Source: Pseudaquabacterium terrae
GTDB taxonomy: Bacteria; Pseudomonadota; Gammaproteobacteria; Burkholderiales; Burkholderiaceae_C
DNA length: 64,000 bases
Assembly (NCBI RefSeq): GCF_013266755.1
Contig: NZ_JABRWJ010000004.1
Location: 372,001-436,000, forward strand
Direction of reading: 5' to 3'
Positions 1-8,807 of the stretch are shown here, piece after piece. The notes beneath the pieces are model-generated. The model did not search any database. It had not been told where the DNA came from and saw only the letters and a list, made by a program, of their open reading frames with translations. Numbering within the stretch: position 1 is the first letter of the stretch; every line of letters starts with the position of its first letter. The position numbers were made by a program, and so were the translations under genes.

Positions 1-559
1 CCTTGCCGCGAAAGCGCAGGCGCAGCGCGCTGCCGGCGACGTCGGCGTGGCTGCTGCGCAGCGTCGTCAGGCCGTAGGAGCCGTTGTCGCGGGCATAGGC
101 CTCGTTGCCGACGCGCAGGCAGGTCGTGTCGAGCAGCCGCACCAGTGTCGCCAGCACCACCTGGCGCGTCGGTGCGCCCCGCGCGGCGCGCAGGTCGCGC
201 TGCACGCGGCGCCGCACGCGCGCCAGTGCCGGGCCGATGTGGCGCAGCTGGTCGAACTTGGTCGCCCCGCGCTCGGCCTGCCACAGCGGGTGGTAGCGGT
301 ACTGCTTGCGGCCGCGCGCATCGCGGCCTGTGGCCTGCAAATGGCCCTGCGGCAGCGGGCAGATCCACACCGCGGCATACGCGGGTGGCACCGCGAGGCG
401 GCGGATGCGCTGCAGCGTGGGTGCGTCGCGCACCGGCGCACCCTGCGCATCGACATAGGCGAAACCCCGGCCGCGCCGTCGGCGGCGGATCCCCGGCACG
501 CCGTCGTTGACCCACACCAGGCCGGCGGGCAGCTCGGTGCGATCGGGGCCGTTCGCCAT
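1..559 (-). CDS. DNA topoisomerase IB, N-terminal part (runs off the window)
   Basis: The minus strand from the ATG at 559 is open to the window edge and gives 186 residues of a poxvirus-like type IB topoisomerase, which relaxes supercoils by transient 3'-phosphotyrosine nicking. Family signatures are visible: PGIRRRRRGRGF near residue 22, KQYRYHPLW near 85, KFDQL near 101, and CLRVGNEAYARDNGSYGLTTLR near 147. The Arg of CLRVGN (about residue 149) matches the first catalytic Arg of the family. The catalytic Tyr lies beyond the edge; full-length proteins are about 340 residues. The Shine-Dalgarno is poor (GGAG only 2 nt before ATG), and a sigma-54-like element ends 12 nt upstream, so the message may be leaderless or may start at a GTG at codon 15. 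Confidence 0.9.
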   Translation of the reverse strand, partial: MANGPDRTELPAGLVWVNDGVPGIRRRRRGRGFAYVDAQGAPVRDAPTLQRIRRLAVPPAYAAVWICPLPQGHLQATGRDARGRKQYRYHPLWQAERGATKFDQLRHIGPALARVRRRVQRDLRAARGAPTRQVVLATLVRLLDTTCLRVGNEAYARDNGSYGLTTLRSSHADVAGSALRLRFRGK

Positions 560-570
560 GGCTCCGAAGT

Positions 571-587
571 TGGCAAGGCCTGTGCCT
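571..587 (-). promoter_or_regulatory. sigma-54 type -24/-12 element before topoisomerase IB
   Basis: Minus strand reads AGGCACAGGCCTTGCCA, with GG and GC separated by exactly 10 bases. The predicted transcription start (about 561) falls at the ATG at 559, so the transcript would be leaderless. The motif match is strong but the geometry is unusual. Confidence 0.55.
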
Positions 588-728
588 GCCCGCAGCGGGC
601 AGCGCGAACCCCGCGTCGCCGGCGCGCCATCCGGATTCGCCCCGGACTTGCCTTGCGTCACGCCCTGTTGCAGAGTCGGCGCATGCGGCGCAGAACCTTG
701 CGCCGTTCCGCCGCGTGAACGAGGGACC

Positions 729-2210
<1,482 letters not shown>

Positions 2211-2271
2211 CACTTGCCGCGTTGACAGGTCATCCCGCGCCGTGAGGGCGCGCCCACGAGGATCGCCTGTC

Positions 2272-3183
2272 ATGACTGCCCCCATCGACACCCCCGAGCG
2301 CACCGCCGACAAGCAGCGCGAGATCCAGGACCGCCAGGAACGCCTTGACGGCGCGGCGCTGCTCGACAAGCCCGGTCGCGAAGCCGAGCTGCAGCCGCAG
2401 CCGCGCTTCGAAGCGCGCGAGTACCGCGGCAGCGACAAGCTCAAGGACCGTGTCGCGGTGATCACCGGCGGCGACTCCGGCATCGGCCGCGCGGTGGCCG
2501 TGCTGTTTGCACGTGAGGGCGCCGACGTCGCCATCGTCTACCTCGAGGAACACGACGACGCCCACGAGACGCAGCGCAGCGTCGAGGCCGAAGGCCGGCG
2601 CTGCATCCTGCTGCCCGGCGACGTCAAGAGCATGGCCTTCTGCCAGCAGGCGGTGGCCAAGACGATCGAGGCGTTCGGCCGGCTCGACGTCCTGGTGAAC
2701 AACGCCGCCTTCCAGGAGCACGCCGAGTCGCTGGTCGAGCTCACCGACGACCGGCTCGACGAGACGATGCGCACCAACGTCTACGGCTACTTCCACATGG
2801 CGCAGGCGGCGCTGCCGCACCTGGGCCCGGGCGCGTCGATCATCAACACCGGCTCGGTGGTCGGGCTGCAGGGCAGCGCGCACCTGCTGGACTATGCGGC
2901 GACCAAGGGCGCGATCCATGCGTTCACGAAGGCGCTGGCGAGCAACCTGATCGAGCGCGGCATCCGTGTCAATGCCGTCGCGCCCGGACCGGTGTGGACG
3001 CCGCTGAACCCGGCCGACAAGCCGGCCGACAGGATCGAGGACTTCGGCAAGAAGACCGACATGAAGCGCGCCGCTCAGCCGGACGAGATCTCGCCGGCCT
3101 ATGTGTTTCTGGCGGCACCGTCGTGCGCCGCGTACATCACCGGCATCGTCCTGCCGATCACCGGCAGCGTCGGCGCCATATGA
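2272..3183 (+). CDS. SDR family oxidoreductase, YghA/general-stress-protein-39 type
   Basis: A 303-residue cytoplasmic NAD(P)-dependent short-chain dehydrogenase. A hydrophilic N-terminal extension of about 55 residues, typical of the stress-induced YghA/YdaD/Gsp39 subgroup, precedes the Rossmann motif TGGDSGIGR. NNAA, the catalytic Ser in NTGSVVG and the active-site YAATK follow in order, and PG near 235 closes the nucleotide fold. The substrate cannot be told. The ATG at 2272 has a GAGGA ribosome site and lies 43 nt after a predicted sigma-54 start. The frame is open further upstream but that part overlaps the preceding gene and has no family similarity. Confidence 0.93.
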   Translation: MTAPIDTPERTADKQREIQDRQERLDGAALLDKPGREAELQPQPRFEAREYRGSDKLKDRVAVITGGDSGIGRAVAVLFAREGADVAIVYLEEHDDAHETQRSVEAEGRRCILLPGDVKSMAFCQQAVAKTIEAFGRLDVLVNNAAFQEHAESLVELTDDRLDETMRTNVYGYFHMAQAALPHLGPGASIINTGSVVGLQGSAHLLDYAATKGAIHAFTKALASNLIERGIRVNAVAPGPVWTPLNPADKPADRIEDFGKKTDMKRAAQPDEISPAYVFLAAPSCAAYITGIVLPITGSVGAI

Positions 3184-3218
3184 GGGCCCGCTGCTCGGCC
3201 CGCTTCCCTTCGATGACG

Positions 3219-3749
3219 TCAGGCCCCCGGCTGCGCATGCGGCTTCTTCGTCGACGGCACGTCCGTCCCGTGGCTGCCGAGCACGGTGATCTCGCCGTCG
3301 CTCTCGAGCTGCGCGAGCTTGACGTCCTCGATCCGTTCGTAGCCCTTGGCGCGCAGCTTCGAGTCGAGCTCCTCGCGGGTGATCAGCTCGCGGCGCAGGT
3401 TCTGGCGCATCAGCTTGCCGTTCTGCACCAGCGGCATCGCCCGCGGCTCGACCAGCTTGCGCACGAACGCCGAGCGGTAGCTGGCCCAGTCGAACGCGTA
3501 GTTCCAGGCCGCGATCGTCGCCACCAGGATGATGCCGTCGGTGATGGTCTGGTAGCTGCCGGCCATCGCGTTCTGCGCCGCGTCGGCGATCAGCACCAGC
3601 AGCAGCACGTCGGCGATGGCGATCGAGCCGACGTCGCGCCGCAGCACGCAGCGGAACAGCAGGAACAGGAACCAGTACATCGCGGTGCCGCGCACGATCA
3701 TCTCGAGGGGATTCGTCTCGATGCGAAACAGGTCGATCAAGGTGTCCAT
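3219..3749 (-). CDS. DUF421 (YetF-like) membrane protein
   Basis: A 176-residue protein convergent with the SDR gene. Two or three hydrophobic segments (residues about 20-40, 45-60 and 70-85, including MYWFLFLLF and DVLLLVLIADAAQNAMAG) are followed by a soluble domain with RELITREELDSKLRAKGYERIEDV. This is the membrane/cytosol arrangement of the DUF421/YetF family, whose function is unsettled. The ATG at 3749 has GGAG 6 nt upstream. A strong sigma-54-like element ends only 12 nt before it, so the predicted start coincides with the ATG; either the transcript is leaderless or the element works differently here. Confidence 0.88.
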   Translation of the reverse strand: MDTLIDLFRIETNPLEMIVRGTAMYWFLFLLFRCVLRRDVGSIAIADVLLLVLIADAAQNAMAGSYQTITDGIILVATIAAWNYAFDWASYRSAFVRKLVEPRAMPLVQNGKLMRQNLRRELITREELDSKLRAKGYERIEDVKLAQLESDGEITVLGSHGTDVPSTKKPHAQPGA

Positions 3750-3760
3750 GCGGCGCTCCA

Positions 3761-3776
3761 GGCAAGCCGCGTGCCG
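3761..3776 (-). promoter_or_regulatory. sigma-54 type element before DUF421 gene
   Basis: Minus strand CGGCACGCGGCTTGCC is nearly consensus with GG-N10-GC spacing. The predicted start (about 3750) falls on the ATG at 3749. The reverse reading (GGCAAG...GTGCC) could serve the plus-strand DUF2383 gene at 3931. Confidence 0.55.
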
Positions 3777-3923
3777 CCGCCGGCGCCGCTGGAACCGGAC
3801 GCCGACGACAGCTCGGTGGCCGGCGAGGAAGACCCCGGCAGCGCCGACGACCTGCCTTCGCTGCCACCGCCACCGCCCGCGCCGGCCCCCGCCAAGCCGG
3901 CCGCCCAGCCGCCCACCGCCTGA
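3771..3923 (+). CDS. possible small proline-rich protein
   Basis: A GTG-initiated reading frame of about 50 residues that begins PPPAPLEPDADD and ends in a run of proline and alanine (PPPPPAPAPAKPAAQPPTA). The composition resembles the other short proline-rich proteins of this window, and it ends 7 nt before the DUF2383 start at 3931. There is no ATG and no clear ribosome site, and GTG at 3816 is an alternative start. The coding nature is uncertain. Confidence 0.3.
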   Translation: MPPPAPLEPDADDSSVAGEEDPGSADDLPSLPPPPPAPAPAKPAAQPPTA

Positions 3924-3930
3924 AACCTCG

Positions 3931-4392
3931 ATGACGACCTTGACCACCACCGCGCAGCTGGCGCTGCTGAACCGGCTGATCGCCACCTGCAAGGACGGCG
4001 AGCACGACTACCGCTTCTGCGCCGAGCTCGCCCAGGCGCCGGTGCTGCGCACGCTGATGCAGCGCCGCGCCACCGAGTGCCGTGACGCGGCCGCCGAGCT
4101 TCAGCACGCGCTGCGTGCGCTCGGCGCCGTGGCCGCGGAGGACGGCACGCTCGGCGGCACGCTGCACCGCGCGTGGATCGGCCTGCGGCGCGTCTTCAGC
4201 CTCGAGCACGACTACGCGCTGATCGACGAATGCGAGCGCGACGACGCGCAGGCGCTGCAGCACTACCGCGCCGCGCTGCAGCGGCCGCTGCCCGAGGGCG
4301 TGCAGCCGATGGTGGTGGCGCAGTACGAGCGCACGGCGCGCGGCCACGCGCAGGCGCGCCTGCTGTGCGACCAGTTGCGCCACGGTGACTAG
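3931..4392 (+). CDS. DUF2383 / PA2169-family four-helix protein (paralog 1)
   Basis: A 153-residue all-helical protein of the PA2169 family, which has a ferritin-like four-helix bundle. Family features are LLNRLIATCKDGEHDYRFCAE, the ECRDAAAEL helix and the DGTLGGTLHRAW turn, then ALIDECERDDAQALQHYR. The acidic and His positions that could bind a metal are kept, but metal binding is not shown for the family as far as I know. Two paralogs lie at 31891-32343 and 32617-33069. It ends just before, and is probably cotranscribed with, the hybrid kinase gene at 4445; a GTG at 4385 would overlap it. Confidence 0.88.
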   Translation: MTTLTTTAQLALLNRLIATCKDGEHDYRFCAELAQAPVLRTLMQRRATECRDAAAELQHALRALGAVAAEDGTLGGTLHRAWIGLRRVFSLEHDYALIDECERDDAQALQHYRAALQRPLPEGVQPMVVAQYERTARGHAQARLLCDQLRHGD

Positions 4393-4444
4393 AGACGCGG
4401 AGCGGCTTGACACCCGGCAACGCGCCCGCCAGCCTCGGCCTGTC

Positions 4445-7400
4445 ATGAACGACGGGCCCCAGCGCGTGCACGGCTTGCCGAATCGATGGTTCGACGGGTG
4501 GCGCCGCGCCGCGGCCTGGCGCGGTCTGACCGTGTCGCTGCGCAGTTACCTGGTCGCGCTGATGCTGCTGGCGACGGTGCCGATCGCGGCGCTGATGTCG
4601 CTGTTGATCCTCGACGACGTGCGCGCCGGCGATCGCCGGCTGCAGCAGGAGCTCGAGCGCCACGCCGGCGCGCTGGCGCTGGCGATCGAACGCGAGCTGG
4701 AGTCGTCGATCGAGTCGCTGCAGACGCTGGGCCAGACCGAGGCGCTGCGCCAGTGGGAGATGCGGCCGCTGCCGTCCGCCGGCGCCGACTGGGCGCGGCT
4801 GCGTTCGAGCTGGAGCCGGCTCGTCGTGCGGGCGCCGGGCGGACAGGCGCTCTACGACTCCGCCGGTCCGGACAGCGGGCCGCCCGGCGATCCGGCCGCG
4901 TTCGCGCGCGTGCTGCAGACCCGCACGGTGCAGGTCTCGCCGCTGCTGACCGAGCCGCGCACGGGCCGCCCGGCGACGCTGATCCTGGTGCCGGTGGTGA
5001 CCGAGGGCCAGCCGCGCCAGGTGCTCACCGCGTGGATCGACGCCGCCCACTGGGTCGAGCTGCTGCAGCGCGCCGGCGCCCCGCCGGACGGCTACAGCGC
5101 GCTCTACGACAGCCGCCAGCAGCTGATCGCCAGCAGCGGGCAGGCCGCGGCCGCCCACGCGCCGCTGAGCGGCTGGGCCCGGCAGGCTTCCGGTGTGCAG
5201 CGCAGCCAGCAGGTCGATGGTGTCGCGCTGACCGCCTGGCAGCGCCTGCCGCTGGCCGACTGGGGCATCGTCGTCGGCCACGCCACCGCGGCCGCCGAAG
5301 CGGCGCAGCGCCGCACGATCCTGGCGACGGTGGCGACGGCGGCCGCCTGCCTGCTGCTGGGTGTCGCGCTGGCACTGGCGCTGGCGGGCCGCATCACGCG
5401 GCCGCTGCAGGCGCTGGCGCGCCGCGGCGCGCGCAGGCCGGCTGACGAGCCCTCCGGCCACTGGCCCGACAGCGGCTCGCATTCGCTGCTGCCGGTGCGC
5501 GAGATCACGCTGCTGACCGAGGCCGTGCAGCGCGCCGAGCAGGACCAGCAGCAGGCGCGGGCGCGGCTGCAGAACCAGGCCGACGAGTTCCAGACCCTGT
5601 TCGCCAGCAGCCCGATCGGGCTGGCACTGGCCCAGGACGCGCGCTGCGACGCGGTGCTGCACAACGCCGAGATGGAGCGGCTGCTCGGGCCGGCGCATGC
5701 GCCGGGCGAAGGCGCGGTGCGCGTGCTGCACCGCGGCGCGCCGCTGCAGCGCGCCGAGCTGCCGCTGCAGCGCGCCGCGGCCAGCGGCCAGCCGGTGGCG
5801 CCGGTGGAGCTCGAGCTGATCGACGCCGCGGGCGTGGCGCGCCACGCGATTGCCCAGGCGGTGCCGCTGCTCGATGCCGACGGCCGTCCGCGCGGCGCGA
5901 TCGCGGCGCTGACCGACATCACCGCGCGCAAGGCCAGCGAGGCGCTGGTTGCCGATGCCGATCGCCGGCTGCGCGAGAACCTGCGCCTGATGGAGCTGGC
6001 GCAGGAGGCCGGCAACGTCGGCTTCTTCGTCTACCGCTTCGACTCGCACGAGGCCTCGTGGACGCCAGGCCATGCGCGGCTGTTTGCGCTCGACGACCCG
6101 TCGGGGCGCTCGATCGAGGTCTCGCTCGACGGATGGCTGCAGCGCATCCATGCCGACGACCGGGCGCCGCTGGAGCAGGCGCTGCGGCGCATGCTGGCGG
6201 CCACGCAGACGCAGGAGACGCTCGAATTCCGCGTCGTCGCCGGCAGCGCCGCGCCGCGCTGGCTGTCCTCGCGCATGCAGGCCAGCTACGACGCCGCGGG
6301 CCGGCCGCTGCAGGTCGTCGGCGTGACGGTCGACATCAGCGACCAGAAGGCCGCCGAGCAGGCCGCCGTCGCGCTCAACGAGCGTGAGCAGCGCGCCCGC
6401 CATGCTGCCGAAGCCGCGAACCGCGCCAAGGACGAGTTCCTCGCGATGTTCGGCCACGAGCTGCGCAACCCGCTGTCGGGCATCGCCTCGGCGATCGAGG
6501 TGCTGAACCAGGCGCCGAACGACTCGCCGCTGGCCGTCAGCGCGCGCGAGGTCATCGCCCGCCAGACACGCCACCTGACGCACCTGATGGACGACCTGCT
6601 CGACGTCGGCCGCGTCGTCTCCGGCAAGGTGCTGCTGACGCGCAAGGCCTTCGACCTGGCCGCGCTGGTGCAGCGCCTGGTCGACGGCCTGAAGATCACC
6701 GGCGAGGCGGCCGGCCACCAGCTGCACACCTCGCTCGAGACGGTGTGGGTCAAGGCCGATGCGACGCGCATCGCACAGGTGGCGAGCAACCTGCTGACCA
6801 ACGCGCTGAAGTACACGCCGGCCGGCCGGTCGATCGACGTCATCGTGCAGGCGCAGCCGGCCTCAGGCGAACGCGGGCCGCAGGCGCTGCTGCAGGTGCG
6901 CGACGAGGGCGACGGCATCGCTTCGGAGCTGCTGCCGCACATCTTCGACCTCTTCGTGCAGGGCGAGCGCACGCTGGATCGGCGCGCCGGCGGGCTGGGG
7001 ATCGGGCTGACGCTGGTGCGGCGCCTGGTCGAGCAGCACGGCGGCCGCGTGACTGCGGAGTCGTCGCCGCGGGGCAGCGTGTTCAGCGTCTGGCTCGACG
7101 CCGTGCCGGCGCACGCGGAAGCGCAGCCCGCAGGCCAGCTGCCAGCGCCGCAGCGACGCCGCGTGCTGATCATCGAGGACAACGCCGATGCCGCGAACTC
7201 GCTGCGCGCGCTGCTCGAGCTCGACGGCCACCAGGTCGAGATCGCCGTCGACGGGCCGGGCGGGCTGCAGGCGCTGCTGGCGCAGCGGCCGGACGCTGCG
7301 GTGGTCGACATCGGCCTGCCGGGGCTCAACGGCTTCGACCTGGCGCGCGAGAGCCGCGGCGCCGGCTATGCCGGAATGATGGTCGCGCTGACCGGCTACG

Positions 7401-7516
7401 GGCAGGGCACCGACATCAAGCGCGCGCTCAAGTCAGGCTTCGATGCGCACCTGGTCAAGCCGCTCGATGCGGAGCGGCTGCGGCGGCTGCTGGTCGAAGG
7501 CCCGGGGTTCGGTTGA
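4445..7516 (+). CDS. membrane hybrid sensor histidine kinase (PAS-PAS-HisKA-HATPase-REC)
   Basis: A 1023-residue inner-membrane kinase. A first TM segment near residues 33-55 and a second near 297-318 (TVATAAACLLLGVALALAL) bracket a periplasmic sensor of about 240 residues. Two PAS-like modules follow (about 380-500 and 520-640), then HisKA with the phospho-His in FGHELRNPLSG, an HATPase domain with NLLTNALKYT and GLGIGLTLVRRLVEQHGG, and a C-terminal receiver with VLIIEDNADA, DIGLPGLNG and HLVKPL. The ATG at 4445 was chosen; an in-frame GTG at 4385 overlaps the preceding gene. The ligand is unknown. Its receiver shares the TG-Y/W-GQ motif with three other hybrid kinases in the window. Confidence 0.93.
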   Translation: MNDGPQRVHGLPNRWFDGWRRAAAWRGLTVSLRSYLVALMLLATVPIAALMSLLILDDVRAGDRRLQQELERHAGALALAIERELESSIESLQTLGQTEALRQWEMRPLPSAGADWARLRSSWSRLVVRAPGGQALYDSAGPDSGPPGDPAAFARVLQTRTVQVSPLLTEPRTGRPATLILVPVVTEGQPRQVLTAWIDAAHWVELLQRAGAPPDGYSALYDSRQQLIASSGQAAAAHAPLSGWARQASGVQRSQQVDGVALTAWQRLPLADWGIVVGHATAAAEAAQRRTILATVATAAACLLLGVALALALAGRITRPLQALARRGARRPADEPSGHWPDSGSHSLLPVREITLLTEAVQRAEQDQQQARARLQNQADEFQTLFASSPIGLALAQDARCDAVLHNAEMERLLGPAHAPGEGAVRVLHRGAPLQRAELPLQRAAASGQPVAPVELELIDAAGVARHAIAQAVPLLDADGRPRGAIAALTDITARKASEALVADADRRLRENLRLMELAQEAGNVGFFVYRFDSHEASWTPGHARLFALDDPSGRSIEVSLDGWLQRIHADDRAPLEQALRRMLAATQTQETLEFRVVAGSAAPRWLSSRMQASYDAAGRPLQVVGVTVDISDQKAAEQAAVALNEREQRARHAAEAANRAKDEFLAMFGHELRNPLSGIASAIEVLNQAPNDSPLAVSAREVIARQTRHLTHLMDDLLDVGRVVSGKVLLTRKAFDLAALVQRLVDGLKITGEAAGHQLHTSLETVWVKADATRIAQVASNLLTNALKYTPAGRSIDVIVQAQPASGERGPQALLQVRDEGDGIASELLPHIFDLFVQGERTLDRRAGGLGIGLTLVRRLVEQHGGRVTAESSPRGSVFSVWLDAVPAHAEAQPAGQLPAPQRRRVLIIEDNADAANSLRALLELDGHQVEIAVDGPGGLQALLAQRPDAAVVDIGLPGLNGFDLARESRGAGYAGMMVALTGYGQGTDIKRALKSGFDAHLVKPLDAERLRRLLVEGPGFG

Positions 7517-7699
7517 AGTCCGCGGGCCGGTCATGTAGATGATGTGCAGCGTGGGCGGCGCGTACGGGGGCTCCTGGACGGGTGATGGCGGCTGCACGTC
7601 CGGCGGTTCGTCGACCGGCGCGTGGGCCGGATCGATGATCGCGGGCGGCGGTGGCGGTGCCGGCGGGATTTCGGGATTCGGGGTGCTCGGAACGGGCAT
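7433..7699 (-). CDS. small proline-rich protein
   Basis: An 88-residue protein starting MPVPSTPNPEIPPAPPPPP, dominated by Pro, Glu and Ala in its first half, with no membrane segment or recognised domain. GGAAG sits 8 nt before the ATG at 7699. It follows the gene ending at 7715 by 15 nt and probably shares its transcript from the sigma-54-like element at 8090. Its 3' end overlaps the kinase gene on the other strand by 84 nt. It is one of several disordered proline-rich proteins here; function unknown. Confidence 0.6.
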   Translation of the reverse strand: MPVPSTPNPEIPPAPPPPPAIIDPAHAPVDEPPDVQPPSPVQEPPYAPPTLHIIYMTGPRTSTEPRAFDQQPPQPLRIERLDQVRIEA

Positions 7700-7714
7700 T
7701 GATCGCACTTCCGG

Positions 7715-8041
7715 TCAGCGGCCGACGGCCTTTTCGAGCTGTTCCTTGCTCATCTTCGAGCGGCCCTTGACGCCCTTGTCCTTGGCTTCGGCGTAGAGCG
7801 GGTCACGCGTGCGGCCGGCCGCGCCGCTGTGCGAGCGCAGGCCGCCGCGACGCGCCGACGAGATGTCCTCGATCGACGTGCGGCTGGCTTCCTTGGCCTC
7901 GCCGTGGCGGGCGCGTTCCTTGTTGACGGTGCGGGCGGCGATCTCTTCGGCAGTGTCTTCGCTGCGGCCGCTCTTCTTCAGCCCTTGCTTGATGTGCTCG
8001 TACTGGCGTTCGCGCTTCGCGCTCCAGGTGTTCTGCGGCAT
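7715..8041 (-). CDS. small basic protein with plasmid-stabilisation-like and Rho-N-like parts
   Basis: 108 residues, highly charged and soluble. The N-terminal half (ERQYEHIKQGLKKSGRSEDTAEEIAARTVNKERARHG) resembles short proteins usually annotated as plasmid stabilisation proteins. The C-terminal 35 residues (LYAEAKDKGVKGRSKMSKEQLEKAV) look like the SAP/Rho N-terminal helix-extended-loop-helix fold that binds nucleic acid. That suggests a DNA- or RNA-associated protein, but no function is proven. An AGGAC precedes the ATG at 8041, and a sigma-54-like element lies 50 nt upstream. Confidence 0.75.
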   Translation of the reverse strand: MPQNTWSAKRERQYEHIKQGLKKSGRSEDTAEEIAARTVNKERARHGEAKEASRTSIEDISSARRGGLRSHSGAAGRTRDPLYAEAKDKGVKGRSKMSKEQLEKAVGR

Positions 8042-8089
8042 GACGGAGGTCCTTTTCGGGGCTCGGGAGCCCGTGGGGACCCGGTCGGC

Positions 8090-8105
8090 GGCAAGCGACA
8101 TGCCC
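8090..8105 (-). promoter_or_regulatory. sigma-54 type promoter for the 8041-7433 operon
   Basis: Minus strand GGGCATGTCGCTTGCC with GG-N10-GC spacing. The predicted start is about 8079, giving a 38-nt leader to the ATG at 8041. Confidence 0.75.
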
Positions 8106-8230
8106 GCCGGCAGGCCCTGCCTACGGTGATGTCGGACAGCACTGACACGCCAAAGTCCCCGGCTCCGGCTCGGCCGCGACGGGGTGCGGCCTAAGGTGCG
8201 CCCCAGACCCCTCACGACAGGAGGACTCCG

Positions 8231-8647
8231 ATGAGTCACCGCACCAACCCGCACCGCAAGCCGGGATCGTCCGCCGCAGCCAACCCGCGCGCCGCCAAGT
8301 CCGAACGCAAGGACAAGCCGCAAGACAAGCCGGGCAAGCCGGGCGCGGGCAGCTCGCCCGCCCGCGAGGCCTCACGCGAAACGACGCCGCGCGCCAGCCC
8401 GTCGCCGCGCGACACCGCCGCCGGCAATGATTCGGACGCGCTGCAGGGCGAAGGCAACTACACCGCGGCGCGCCGCTACGACGAAGACGTGCGCGACTTC
8501 GTCTCCAGCGGTCGCGTCGAAGAGGCCGCTCGCGGCGCCGCGCCGCGCAACGCCGACGAGGAGCGCGCGATGGGCCAGGCCGAGGAGGCCGGCCGCGCGC
8601 ATGCCAAGGAAGAGGACCCGAGCGTGCCGCGCGACTACCGGCGCTGA
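8231..8647 (+). CDS. hydrophilic hypothetical protein
   Basis: 138 residues without hydrophobic segments. The first 60 are basic, Lys/Pro/Ser-rich and look disordered. The second half (EGNYTAARRYDEDVRDFVSSGRV, then EEAARGAAPRNADEE) is a conserved-looking charged helical module seen in uncharacterised betaproteobacterial proteins. An excellent AGGAGG lies 7 nt before the ATG. I see no sigma-54-like element ahead of it. A hairpin follows the stop, then rpoN. Confidence 0.75.
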   Translation: MSHRTNPHRKPGSSAAANPRAAKSERKDKPQDKPGKPGAGSSPAREASRETTPRASPSPRDTAAGNDSDALQGEGNYTAARRYDEDVRDFVSSGRVEEAARGAAPRNADEERAMGQAEEAGRAHAKEEDPSVPRDYRR

Positions 8648-8657
8648 CCAGACCCCC

Positions 8658-8690
8658 GGCCGGCAGCGCTTGCGGCAAGAACTGCCGGCC
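8658..8690. terminator. hairpin between the 8231 gene and rpoN
   Basis: Perfect 9-bp arms GGCCGGCAG (8658-8666) and CTGCCGGCC (8682-8690) around a 15-nt loop that holds a smaller CTTG/CAAG stem. It lies 11 nt after the upstream stop and has no T tract. It may terminate upstream transcription or bind a regulator of rpoN. Confidence 0.5.
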
Positions 8691-8736
8691 CGATACGAGA
8701 ACCCCGCAAGAACCCCGCCGAATCGCTGCTTGTGCT

Positions 8737-8752
8737 TGGTACGAGCATTGCA
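8737..8752 (+). promoter_or_regulatory. sigma-54 type promoter of rpoN
   Basis: TGGTACGAGCATTGCA matches the general consensus TGGYACG-N4-TTGCA at every position, GG at 8738-8739 and GC at 8750-8751. The predicted start is about 8763, with a 45-nt leader to the ATG at 8808. It implies that this sigma-54 gene is read by sigma-54 polymerase. Confidence 0.8.
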
Positions 8753-8807
8753 TTCGAGCCTGTTTGAGACGTTCCTCGATGCAACGTCTTTCCGAACCGG
8801 AGAACCC

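Noticed and set aside
2230-4446. 738-codon minus-strand open frame
   Set aside because: Covers the SDR and DUF2383 genes on the other strand and reads DUF421 in a wrong frame; the clear family motifs lie in the accepted frames.
4196-6727. 843-codon minus-strand open frame
   Set aside because: Antisense to the hybrid kinase at 4445; no recognisable domain, composition typical of shadow frames.
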